A stretch of 6,974 nucleotides of DNA from an uncultured bacterium. Its GTDB lineage: Bacteria; Planctomycetota; Phycisphaerae; Phycisphaerales; UBA1924. The notes under the pieces are model-generated. The model did no database searches, was not told where the DNA came from, and worked only from the letters and a program-made list of their open reading frames with translations. The stretch lies in assembly GCA_938003595.1 (NCBI GenBank), contig CALKYH010000087.1:1-6974 (forward strand), in the 5' to 3' direction. A program made the position numbers and the translations under genes. Below are positions 1-5,376 of the stretch, piece after piece (position 1 is the first letter of the stretch; each line of letters opens with the position of its first letter).

Positions 1-713
1 CCGGGGGAGATGAACAGCTCGTTGTTCCCGTTGGTCTCGTAGAGGCCGTTGAGTTCGAGGACGGCGTACCAGGCGCCGTGGGTGTCGGCGGTGTACTGCT
101 CGGGCGCCATTCGGAAGAGGTAGGCGGCGTCGTAGCGGAGGGCCTCGGCGCTGGAGTCGCCGGGGGTGATGACTTCCTCGTCGTCGGAGGTGTTGAAGGT
201 GAAGCCCAGGTCGGCGGAGAGGCCGTGCCGACCTCGGATCATGGTGTAGGCGAGCATGAAGGCGGGGTCGACGGACTTGCTGGAGAGGTCGTTGTCGCCG
301 GAGGGCAGTTCGAGGTCGGCGATGAGGGAGAGGCGCGCGGTGTCGATGGGGCCGGAGTCGTGGCGCCAGAAGCGCCACTTGAGCCGGAGGGTGAAGTCGG
401 CGAGGCCGAAGACATCTTCGGAGACGCCGGGCTGCGGTGAATCGATGTCCTGGTAGACGAGGGGGAGGATGAGGCCGAGCGCGATGTCGGTGTCGATGCC
501 GTAGTAGATGGAGGTGACGGAGCGGAGCTCGTTCACATCGCGGTCCTGACCGGTGGGGTCATCGGTGAAGCGTGTGAAGCGGAGCTGCTCCTTGATGTAC
601 CAGGCGCCGGAGCTGGGCTGCGTGGCGGCCTCGGTGGACATGGCTTCCTGGGCGAGGGCGGGCGCGGCGAGGGCGAGCGCGCCGATCGCCGCGGCGAGTG
701 TGTGTCTGGTCAT
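1..713 (-). CDS. Outer-membrane beta-barrel protein, MetA-pathway/'transporter'-like (3' end outside window)
   Basis: The reading frame starts at ATG 713-711 and stays open to the left edge, so the C-terminus is missing and 237 residues are visible. The N-terminus is a clear Sec signal peptide: Arg3, an Ala/Leu-rich core at about residues 6-17, and probable cleavage after ALA at 19-21. The mature part is rich in aromatic and polar residues in alternating patterns (WYIKEQLRFTRF, TSIYYGIDTDIALGLILPLVY, RLKWRFWR, LSADLGFTFN, AWYAVLELNG), as expected for amphipathic outer-membrane beta-strands. The run 'ADLELPSGDND' resembles the polar loop of proteins named 'MetA-pathway of phenol degradation' or simply 'transporter' (PF13557-like). 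The family assignment is from memory and is less certain than the barrel itself. The ligand is unknown. It sits 35 nt behind an HMA-domain lipoprotein gene and has its own strong ribosome binding site, so co-transcription is likely. Codons are strongly C-ending. Confidence 0.72.
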   Translation of the reverse strand, partial: MTRHTLAAAIGALALAAPALAQEAMSTEAATQPSSGAWYIKEQLRFTRFTDDPTGQDRDVNELRSVTSIYYGIDTDIALGLILPLVYQDIDSPQPGVSEDVFGLADFTLRLKWRFWRHDSGPIDTARLSLIADLELPSGDNDLSSKSVDPAFMLAYTMIRGRHGLSADLGFTFNTSDDEEVITPGDSSAEALRYDAAYLFRMAPEQYTADTHGAWYAVLELNGLYETNGNNELFISP

Positions 714-721
714 TGTGGTCG

Positions 722-726
722 CTCCT
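722..726 (-). promoter_or_regulatory. Ribosome binding site AGGAG for the beta-barrel gene
   Basis: On the minus strand AGGAG lies 8 nt before the ATG at 713. It supports this start over the internal Met at residue 25, which would remove the signal peptide. It is one of the few strong Shine-Dalgarno sites in the window. Confidence 0.7.
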
Positions 727-748
727 GAGGCGGGCGCTGTGGAGGGCT

Positions 749-1084
749 TCAGGGCGTGGTGACGGCGGTGAGGGTGTATCCGCTGTCTTCGACGGCCTTG
801 CGGAGCGTCGCGGCGCTGGGCGCGGCGGCGGGGTCGAAGGCGACCTTGACGATGCCGGCGCCGAGGTCGACATCGACCTTCTCCACGCCGGCGACGCGGA
901 GGAGCTGCTTGTCGACATTGCTCGCGCACAGCGGGCAGGACAGGCCCTGGACCGCGAGCGTGGCGGTGGAGCCGGGGAGGGGCGTGGTGGGCGTTTCGGA
1001 CTGCGCCGCGGGCTCGGGGCCGCTGGAGCAGGCGATCAGGAGGGTGGAGGAGACGATGGCGAGCGTGCGGATGATGGTGCGCAT
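749..1084 (-). CDS. Lipoprotein with heavy-metal-associated (HMA) domain, MerP/CopZ-like
   Basis: This 111-residue protein is a predicted periplasmic metal binder. Residues 1-18 form a lipoprotein signal peptide ending in the lipobox LIAC with Cys19. Ser at +2 argues for the outer membrane rather than retention in the inner membrane. A Pro/Thr/Ser-rich linker at about 22-40 leads to one HMA domain at about 41-108. Its metal loop is GLSCPLCASN with Cys50 and Cys53, in the place of the usual GMTCxxC. The following GVEKVDVDLG, GIVKVAFDP and LRKAVEDSGY match the beta-alpha-beta-beta-alpha-beta order of the family. The CPLC variant is one I associate with lipoprotein HMA domains more than with ATPase N-domains. 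Free HMA domains carry Cu(I), Hg(II) or similar soft metals; which metal is used here cannot be read from sequence. The beta-barrel gene lies 35 nt downstream and a Cys-rich exported protein lies upstream. The weak upstream element AGGAAA is the only ribosome-site candidate. Confidence 0.88.
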   Translation of the reverse strand: MRTIIRTLAIVSSTLLIACSSGPEPAAQSETPTTPLPGSTATLAVQGLSCPLCASNVDKQLLRVAGVEKVDVDLGAGIVKVAFDPAAAPSAATLRKAVEDSGYTLTAVTTP

Positions 1085-1171
1085 GGCGCGAATTTCCTAT
1101 TGGCAGAGGGCCGCGGCGCGGGGCGCCGGCGGGCGTCGGTGACTGTGAGGTTGGTGTGCACGACGGTGTTC

Positions 1172-1202
1172 GAGCGCGCGCGGATTTGGCGCGCGGGGGC
1201 TC
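1172..1202 (-). terminator. GC-rich hairpin after the Cys-rich gene, possible attenuator or terminator
   Basis: GAGC (1172-1175) pairs with GCTC (1199-1202), and CGCGCG (1177-1182) pairs with CGCGCG (1190-1195). The loop is 7 nt, and an asymmetric bulge (1 nt against 3 nt) separates the two stems. In minus-strand direction the hairpin begins 1 nt after the TAG stop at 1206-1204. There is no T-tract, so it would be a poor intrinsic terminator. It could instead partly uncouple or stabilise the mRNA between the Cys-rich and HMA genes. The remainder of the 119-nt gap (1085-1203) shows no gene and no convincing promoter. Confidence 0.35.
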
Positions 1203-1203
1203 G

Positions 1204-1578
1204 CTAGGTCGTTCGCACGCAGAGCGCGGCCTGGGCCGTGGCGCCTCGGAAGGCGACAGGCGGGCGGTCGAGCGCGTCGGGGCGGGGCCGCGGCGGCGCG
1301 TCGAGCCAGGGCAGCGAGGCGCAGTCGATCACTCGGGCGCCGGGCAGCGCGAGGCTGCGGAGCAGCTCGTCGTGGGCGCGATTGGCGGGCATCGGCGTCG
1401 GCGTGGGCTCCGGCGCGGCCGGCGCTTGCTCGATGACGCAGCCGCAGTCGGCGCAGAAGGTCTCGCAGCAGCAGGCGGCGAGTTCATCGACGGGGAGCGG
1501 CGTCCGGGCGCGGGCCTGCAGCGCGGGGGCGACGCCGCCGAGCAGGAGGAGCAGGATGGCGAGCAGGCGGAGGCCCAT
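1204..1578 (-). CDS. Small exported Cys-rich protein of unknown function
   Basis: This 124-residue protein is not one I recognise. The N-terminus is a signal-peptide-like Leu tract (residues 3-13) with a possible cleavage site near 19-22. Next comes a compact cysteine cluster with Cys at 36, 37, 38, 42, 45 and 47, pattern CCCx3CxxCxC. A Pro/Thr-rich linker (53-64) and a C-terminal part with single cysteines at 86 and 120 follow. Such a cluster could bind soft metal or form disulfides after export, and the HMA lipoprotein next downstream makes metal more plausible; both statements are inference. The frame has almost only C or G in third codon positions, which supports it as coding against overlapping frames. 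It begins 10 nt after the sulfotransferase stop, so the two are probably co-transcribed. No Shine-Dalgarno is seen before the ATG. Confidence 0.6.
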   Translation of the reverse strand: MGLRLLAILLLLLGGVAPALQARARTPLPVDELAACCCETFCADCGCVIEQAPAAPEPTPTPMPANRAHDELLRSLALPGARVIDCASLPWLDAPPRPRPDALDRPPVAFRGATAQAALCVRTT

Positions 1579-1588
1579 CGGGGGGATT

Positions 1589-2530
1589 CTACGCCGCGGG
1601 CGGCGAGGCGAGCGGCCTGGCGGGGCCGGCGCCGACGGCGTTGGGGGCGTACCCGCAGGCGGTCATGAGGGTGGCGACGGGCTCGCAGGCGCGGCGGGCG
1701 AGGTCGGGGTCGATGTGCTCGCGCCAGTCGCCGGCGACGCCCCGGCGGTAGAAGGAGTCGCGGTCCTCGTCGCCGCGCTCGCGCCCGCCGGAGCGGGCGC
1801 GGAAGCTGGCGGCGTCGAGGCAGCGGGCGAGGGTTTCGTCGTCGGCCTGGAGGTTGAGGTGTTCGAGCATGGCGCGTCCCCAGCGGCGCTCGTCGTCCAG
1901 GAGCTGTTCGTAGCGAACCTCTAGCCAACGGTCGGCGATGGCGGCGGAGTCGCGGCGCGCCTGGGCGATATTGGCGGGCCAGACGACGCCGATGTAGTGG
2001 GCGATGAACTGTTCGAAGGGCTTGCCCTCGGACTGGCCGAAGTGGAACCATGCGCTCACGGCGGCGTCGCGCGGGTCTCGGACCATGTGGATATAGCGGG
2101 CGCCGGGGCACGCGAGCTCGAGGGTGCGGAGGCCGACGGTGTGCTGCGGGGTCTTGTCGATGACGACGCGGAGGCGGTCGCGCTGGCCGTCGCGCCAGGC
2201 TGGGCTTGCCTCGACATAGCGCGCCCAGCGGAGTTCGATGGCGGCGCGGATGAGGTCGATGGTCTCGTGGTCGTCGATGGTGGCGATGTCGGGCTGGCCG
2301 CAGGCGCGCTGGCCCTCATTGAACTGCTTGATCGCCTGGACCAGGAGCGGCGCGAGTCGCCAGGCGAACGCGCCCTCGCCGGCGACGGCGGCCTGGGGGT
2401 GCGCGGCGAGGATGTTCTGGGCCCATGTGGTGCCGGACTTGGCGCAGCCCAGGACGAAGGCCTTGGGCAGGGCGCGGGCGGCGGCGAGGGCGGCGGCGCG
2501 ATCGGGAGACTGGGGCATGGTGTTGAGCAT
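1589..2530 (-). CDS. PAPS-dependent sulfotransferase family protein
   Basis: This is a predicted cytosolic enzyme that transfers sulfonate from PAPS to an acceptor hydroxyl or amine. From the ATG at 2530 it has 313 residues, a usual length for bacterial Sulfotransfer family members. Both cofactor motifs are present: the 5'-phosphosulfate loop CAKSGTTW at 29-36 with Lys31, and the 3'-phosphate motif MVRDPRDAAVSAWFHF at 149-164 with Arg151 and Ser159. DKTPQH at 125-130 is in the usual position of the acceptor-side DKTP motif. RRGVAGDWREH near the C-terminus matches the RKGxxGDWK motif that closes over PAPS. The acceptor is not predictable. The frame is open further upstream to 2644, but that extension is Pro/Arg-rich, lacks domain character and would fill the divergent promoter region. 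Met1 at 2530 and Met5 at 2518 are both possible starts; neither has a Shine-Dalgarno. It heads the leftward gene block. Confidence 0.9.
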   Translation of the reverse strand: MLNTMPQSPDRAAALAAARALPKAFVLGCAKSGTTWAQNILAAHPQAAVAGEGAFAWRLAPLLVQAIKQFNEGQRACGQPDIATIDDHETIDLIRAAIELRWARYVEASPAWRDGQRDRLRVVIDKTPQHTVGLRTLELACPGARYIHMVRDPRDAAVSAWFHFGQSEGKPFEQFIAHYIGVVWPANIAQARRDSAAIADRWLEVRYEQLLDDERRWGRAMLEHLNLQADDETLARCLDAASFRARSGGRERGDEDRDSFYRRGVAGDWREHIDPDLARRACEPVATLMTACGYAPNAVGAGPARPLASPPAA

Positions 2531-2582
2531 CGGCGCCGGAGCGGGCGGGCCTGCAGCGGGCGCCGGGCGTGGGGCATTTTCC

Positions 2583-2610
2583 TTGCGTTCCGGTCGGGAT
2601 CGGGGATACT
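2583..2610 (+). promoter_or_regulatory. Candidate sigma70-type promoter for the Hcp-fold gene
   Basis: TTGCGT (2583-2588) and GATACT (2605-2610) are separated by 16 nt. They lie 45 nt before the ATG at 2656, inside the 125-bp gap between divergent genes. The match is moderate (4 of 6 and 4 of 6) and the background is GC-rich, which makes AT-containing hexamers more notable. I found no equally good pair for the leftward sulfotransferase gene. Confidence 0.4.
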
Positions 2611-2645
2611 CGGGCGGTCGTTCGGTCGCTGTTTTTCCCCGCAAT

Positions 2646-2649
2646 GGAG
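2646..2649 (+). promoter_or_regulatory. Ribosome binding site GGAG deciding the start at 2656
   Basis: GGAG lies 6 nt before ATG 2656. It selects that start over in-frame ATGs at 2569 and 2644. From 2656 the protein begins directly with a well-formed signal peptide. Confidence 0.6.
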
Positions 2650-2655
2650 CCCGTC

Positions 2656-3288
2656 ATGGCGCGTCTTGGATGGATCGTTCGTGGTGCGATGGTCGTGGGC
2701 GGCGGTGTTCTGTCGCTGGCGGTCGGCGCGGTCGCGGGAGACCTGCAGCCGCCGGCGGGGCCGGTGCAGCCGACGATGCGGACGCTGGACGAGGTGTTCG
2801 CCGCGGCGGGCTCGGGCGGCGGGGGCGACTGCGGCGAAGCGATCCCGGGGATCGATCGAGGGGTCTGCGAGATCGTCTCGTCGAATCTGTCGGGGTTCAA
2901 CTCGACGGCGTACGAGGTGGAGGTCGGGCTGGCTCGAGCGGTGAGCCAGCAGGGCGGCTCCCCCGGGGCGCTGACGGCCGTGCCGACGACCTTCCGCAAG
3001 GAGCAGGATCAGAACTCGCCGCTGATCGTGCAGCGGATCGCGATGAACAGCGCGCTGCAGTCGCTCAAGATCGTGTACCGGAACGGCGCGGGCGCGCCGT
3101 ACTACCAGATCGATTTCTCGGATGTGAGGTTCCTGGGGATCGCCCCGGAGGCCAGGGCGCGGTGCGACGGGTCGTATGCGCACACGGAGCTGGTGTCGTT
3201 CCAGTGGCAGTCTGCGGAGTTCACGGACCTGTCGACGGGGGCCAGCTACACCGTCAATCTCTCGAGCCCCGCGGCGGCGCCGGAGTAG
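2656..3288 (+). CDS. Secreted Hcp-superfamily (T6SS tube-fold) protein with planctomycete-type N-terminal motif
   Basis: This 210-residue protein has a Sec signal peptide (Arg3, Arg9, hydrophobic 11-27, cleavage probably after AVA at 25-27). The mature start reads DLQPPAGPVQPTMRTLDEV (29-47), which resembles a short conserved segment I recall at the start of secreted planctomycete proteins. A Gly-rich stretch with Cys59 and Cys71 follows. Residues about 85-202 read like an Hcp domain (PF05638): an early strand YEVEVGLARAV, then RKEQDQNSPLIVQRIAMNSALQ, where canonical Hcp has the 'K..D..SP.L..A...G' stretch, then LKIVYRNG, PYYQIDFSDVRFLGI, and the closing ELVSFQWQSAEFTDL. Canonical Hcp forms hexameric rings exported by a type VI system and lacks a signal peptide, so this is a Sec-exported relative of unknown role. 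No T6SS sheath, baseplate or ATPase genes are near. It is monocistronic-looking, followed by a candidate terminator. Confidence 0.75.
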   Translation: MARLGWIVRGAMVVGGGVLSLAVGAVAGDLQPPAGPVQPTMRTLDEVFAAAGSGGGGDCGEAIPGIDRGVCEIVSSNLSGFNSTAYEVEVGLARAVSQQGGSPGALTAVPTTFRKEQDQNSPLIVQRIAMNSALQSLKIVYRNGAGAPYYQIDFSDVRFLGIAPEARARCDGSYAHTELVSFQWQSAEFTDLSTGASYTVNLSSPAAAPE

Positions 3289-3299
3289 GACCTGGGCGA

Positions 3300-3323
3300 G
3301 GGCCGCGCGGGCCCCGTTTTATT
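3300..3323 (+). terminator. Short hairpin plus T-run after the Hcp-fold gene
   Basis: GGGCC (3300-3304) pairs with GGCCC (3310-3314) across a 5-nt loop. It is followed by CG and TTTTATT (3317-3323), the most T-rich run between these genes. The 5-bp stem is short but all GC. It starts 11 nt after the TAG at 3286-3288. The T-run could alternatively belong to a promoter for the SRPBCC gene, though no matching -35 element is seen. Confidence 0.4.
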
Positions 3324-3364
3324 GGCGGCACATCCGGCGAGCCGCGCCGTGCGAAGACGGCGTC

Positions 3365-3847
3365 ATGCCTGTCCGCACGCTGGAGACCGAGCTGTTTCTG
3401 CCCCGGCCGCCGGAGGAGGTGTTCCCCTTCTTCGCGGACGCGGCGAACCTGGAGCGGATCACGCCGGCGCTGCTGCGGTTCCGGATCGTGACGGCGCCGC
3501 CGATCGAGATGAGGGAAGGGACGCTGATTGACTACCGGCTGCGGATCCGCGGGACGCCGGTGCGCTGGCGGACGCGGATCACGGGGTGGGACCCGCCCCA
3601 CCGGTTCGTCGATGAGCAGGTGCGGGGGCCGTACCGGCTGTGGCGGCATACGCACACCTTCGAAGCGCGGGGCGGCGGGACGCTCTGCCGGGATGTGGTG
3701 GAGTACCGGGCGCCGCTGGACCTGTTGACGCACCGGTGGCTGGTGCGGCCGGACTTGGAGCGGATCTTCGAGTACCGGCGCGAGGCGTTGCTGGAGATCT
3801 TCTCGGGAAACGGCGTCGAGGCCGGGGCTGTGGGCGCGAGGATTTGA
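3365..3847 (+). CDS. SRPBCC (START/Bet v1-like) family protein
   Basis: This 160-residue cytoplasmic protein has no signal peptide or membrane segment. It fits the helix-grip fold of the SRPBCC superfamily, which encloses a hydrophobic ligand cavity. The first strand is TLETELFLPRPPEEVFPFFADAANLERITP, with the typical 'P.eeVf.ff.d..nle.ltP' signature at about residues 11-33. Then come a second block at 40-70 (IVTAPPIEMREGTLIDY..RIRGTPVRWRTRI), a WDPPHRFVDEQVRGPYRLWRHTHTF block at 75-98, a C-terminal strand CRDVVEYRAPL, and the final long helix DLERIFEYRREALLEIF. This subgroup is often found beside or fused to SDR epimerases (TIGR01777-type), but no such gene is in view. Ligand unknown. The start at 3365 gives the family's usual N-terminus; no Shine-Dalgarno is visible. 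Codons are strongly G-ending. Confidence 0.85.
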   Translation: MPVRTLETELFLPRPPEEVFPFFADAANLERITPALLRFRIVTAPPIEMREGTLIDYRLRIRGTPVRWRTRITGWDPPHRFVDEQVRGPYRLWRHTHTFEARGGGTLCRDVVEYRAPLDLLTHRWLVRPDLERIFEYRREALLEIFSGNGVEAGAVGARI

Positions 3848-3872
3848 CGGGGGGGCGCGGCGCCGGTCCAAT
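3844..3872 (+). promoter_or_regulatory. Possible promoter overlapping the SRPBCC stop, implying a leaderless transcript
   Basis: TTGACG (3844-3849) and TCCAAT (3867-3872) are 17 nt apart. Initiation about 7 nt after the -10 element would fall on the A of the ATG at 3879. There is no Shine-Dalgarno before that ATG, which would fit leaderless translation. The -35 element overlaps the TGA stop of the upstream gene. Speculative. Confidence 0.25.
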
Positions 3873-3878
3873 CTTCCG

Positions 3879-4280
3879 ATGCACACTCGATCACTCTGCG
3901 TCCGGGTTCTCGCGATGTCCCTGGGCGTCGCCGGGTTGGCGGCTGTCGGCGGGGCGACGACCGGGTGCGGCGGCGGGGCGGGGGTTTCGGGGGCGGCGTT
4001 CTTCAACACGCGGCTGATCAAGCTGGGGGAGACACTGGAGATCCGGCTGCCGTTCGACCGATTGGCGGGGCGGGAATGGAGCATCGACTCGTACGACTCG
4101 CTGTACCTGGGGTACCAGGGTCGGACGCTGGTGATGGACGACGACAGCAAGGGGACGCTGATCGTGCGGTTCGTCACGAAGACGCCCGGCGAGACCTCGC
4201 TGACGCTGCGTCGGCGGTACGGGGCGAACGGGACGAAGGAGAGCCTGGAAAATTATACGATCAACATCCTGCAGAACTGA
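3879..4280 (+). CDS. Small putative lipoprotein with possible chagasin/Ig-like domain
   Basis: This 133-residue protein has a long N-terminal signal (hydrophobic about 8-25) ending GGATTGC with Cys30, a plausible but atypical lipobox because Thr occupies -3. A second Met at 13 could be the true start and would give a shorter, more standard signal. The mature part reads as an all-beta domain. LIKLGETLEIRLPFDRLAGREW, then GRTLVMDDDSKGTLIVRFVTKTPGETSLTLRRRYG and a closing YTINIL strand, follow the order seen in I42 chagasin-like inhibitors (G..l.i.L....GY.W ... F...A...G...l.l.Y ... f.v.i). The NPTTGY inhibitory loop is not conserved (DRLAGREW instead), so inhibition of cysteine proteases is not supported, only a possible shared fold. 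It begins 31 nt after the SRPBCC gene. Confidence 0.7.
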   Translation: MHTRSLCVRVLAMSLGVAGLAAVGGATTGCGGGAGVSGAAFFNTRLIKLGETLEIRLPFDRLAGREWSIDSYDSLYLGYQGRTLVMDDDSKGTLIVRFVTKTPGETSLTLRRRYGANGTKESLENYTINILQN

Positions 4281-4328
4281 GGCGGGGATCGGCGCCGGGG
4301 CGTTGGGCGCCATCGGGGCCGGACGCGC

Positions 4329-4334
4329 TACACT
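4329..4334 (+). promoter_or_regulatory. Candidate -10 element TACACT for the AsmA-like gene
   Basis: TACACT (4 of 6 to TATAAT) lies 39 nt before the ATG at 4374, with initiation expected near 4341. The best -35-like hexamer, TTGGGC at 4303-4308, is 20 nt away, longer than normal. The sequence from about 4341 to 4373 is the least GC-rich non-coding stretch here, in keeping with a 5' leader. Confidence 0.35.
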
Positions 4335-4358
4335 GCGGGGACACTTGAAACTCAACAC

Positions 4359-4365
4359 AGAGGGG
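4359..4365 (+). promoter_or_regulatory. Ribosome binding site AGAGGGG for the AsmA-like gene
   Basis: A purine run AGAGGGG ends 8 nt before ATG 4374. It supports this start, which places a lysine-flanked membrane helix at the very N-terminus. Confidence 0.6.
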
Positions 4366-4373
4366 TTCACTCC

Positions 4374-5303
4374 ATGAAGACCATTGTGAAGCTGCTCATC
4401 GCGCTGTTCGCCGGCGTCGTGCTGTTGCTGGTGGCGGGCGTCGTGATCGTGGTGATGTCGATCAACGGCATCGTGAAGACGGGGATCGAGAAGGGCGGGA
4501 CCTACGCCCTGGGGGTGCCGACGACGCTGGACTCGGCGTCGGTGGGCCTGCTGTCGGGCAAGTTCTCGATGAGGGGGCTGGAGGTCGCGAACCCGACGGG
4601 GTTCACGGACCCGCACTTCTTCACGCTGGGCGAGGGCGCCGTGCAGCTCGATCCGCAGTCGTTCAGCCAGGAGGTCATCCAGCTGCCGCTGCTGAAGTTC
4701 GAGACGATCACGGCCAACCTGGAGAAGAAGGGCGGCCAGTCGAACTACAAGGTGATCCTTGACAACCTGAAGAAGCTCAGCGGCTCGGACGGCGACTCGA
4801 AGCCGAAGGAGCCGAGCGGCGCTGAGAAGAAGCTGGTCATCCAGGACCTGACGATCCGCGATGTGACGGTGAAGATCGACCTGCTTGATGCGCCGGGCCC
4901 CGGCGCCGCGCTGGCGAAGATGGCGGCGATCACGATCCCGATCGACGAGATCAAGCTGACGAATGTCGGCAAGACAGGCGACGGCGTGGCGGGTTCGGGC
5001 GTGACCTTCGGCGAGCTGACGGGCATCATCGTGCAGGCGGTGATGGCGGCGGCGATCGAGAAGGGCGGGACGGCAATCCCCGCCGAGCTGCTGGGCGACC
5101 TGAAGGGCTCGCTCACGGGCCTGGCGGACCTGTCGGGGATGGGGCTAGAGGTCCTGGGCGATGCGCCGGCGCAGGTGCAGAAGCTCACCGAGGACCTGGG
5201 CAAGGCCGCGGAGGACGCGGGCAAGGCGCTCGAGGAGGGCACGAAGAAGATCGAGGAGGCGACGGAGGGGCTGAAGAACCTGATCCCGGGTCAGAAGCCC
5301 TGA
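4374..5303 (+). CDS. Membrane-anchored AsmA-like protein with charged amphipathic C-terminal tail
   Basis: This 309-residue protein begins with a single membrane helix (about residues 7-28, Lys2 and Lys6 before it), so the bulk should lie in the periplasm. Residues about 32-130 (ALGVPTTLDSASVGLLSGKFSMRGLEVANPTGF, then FTLGEGAVQLDPQSF, LPLLKFETITANLEKKGGQSNY) show the beta-strand pattern of the N-terminal part of AsmA/DUF748-type proteins: a membrane-bound 'anchor, short strand, LxGxFxLxGLxVxNPxGF' order. A Ser/Lys/Asp linker (about 135-150) leads to a second strand block, LVIQDLTIRDVTVKIDL, also AsmA-like. The final 50 residues are Ala/Glu/Lys/Asp-rich and helical, with a repeat like AAEDAGKALEEGTKKIEEATEG resembling LEA-3 11-mers. 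AsmA relatives are linked to outer-membrane lipid homeostasis; this one is much shorter than AsmA (about 600) and its function is unknown. It ends before a strong hairpin. Confidence 0.78.
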   Translation: MKTIVKLLIALFAGVVLLLVAGVVIVVMSINGIVKTGIEKGGTYALGVPTTLDSASVGLLSGKFSMRGLEVANPTGFTDPHFFTLGEGAVQLDPQSFSQEVIQLPLLKFETITANLEKKGGQSNYKVILDNLKKLSGSDGDSKPKEPSGAEKKLVIQDLTIRDVTVKIDLLDAPGPGAALAKMAAITIPIDEIKLTNVGKTGDGVAGSGVTFGELTGIIVQAVMAAAIEKGGTAIPAELLGDLKGSLTGLADLSGMGLEVLGDAPAQVQKLTEDLGKAAEDAGKALEEGTKKIEEATEGLKNLIPGQKP

Positions 5304-5336
5304 TCGACGATCGCCTCGTCAACTGAGGATTCGACG

Positions 5337-5370
5337 CGCCGGCCGCTCTGATGAGCGGCCGGCGTTCGTT
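5337..5370 (+). terminator. Strong hairpin between convergent genes, likely bidirectional terminator
   Basis: CGCCGGCCGCTC (5337-5348) and GAGCGGCCGGCG (5353-5364) form a perfect 12-bp stem with a TGAT loop. In + direction it is followed by TTCGTT, a weak T-rich tail. In - direction there is no T-run. It lies 33 nt after the TGA of the AsmA-like gene (5301-5303) and 12 nt beyond the end (5377) of the zinc-ribbon gene, so it can serve both. Confidence 0.75.
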
Positions 5371-5376
5371 CCGGGT

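Noticed and set aside
2531..2644. N-terminal extension of the sulfotransferase frame by 38 residues
   Set aside because: The extension is Pro/Arg-rich without domain character, precedes the normal family start and would occupy the divergent intergenic region.
2569..2655. Upstream ATGs (2569, 2644) for the Hcp-fold gene
   Set aside because: GGAG is spaced correctly for 2656, and only that start puts the signal peptide at the N-terminus; 2569 also precedes the candidate promoter.
2656..3288. Type VI secretion locus
   Set aside because: Only one Hcp-fold gene is present, it carries a Sec signal, and no sheath, baseplate, VgrG or ClpV gene is seen.
2238..3491. 417-codon + strand open frame spanning three genes
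   Set aside because: It has low-complexity Arg/Gly/Ala composition and overlaps sulfotransferase, Hcp-fold and SRPBCC genes with recognisable motifs.
3254..4177. 307-codon - strand open frame
   Set aside because: It is a Pro/Arg-rich antisense shadow of the SRPBCC and lipoprotein genes.
4251..4262. AT-rich patch as a promoter
   Set aside because: It lies inside the lipoprotein coding sequence (Glu-Asn-Tyr-Thr codons) and has no paired -35 element.
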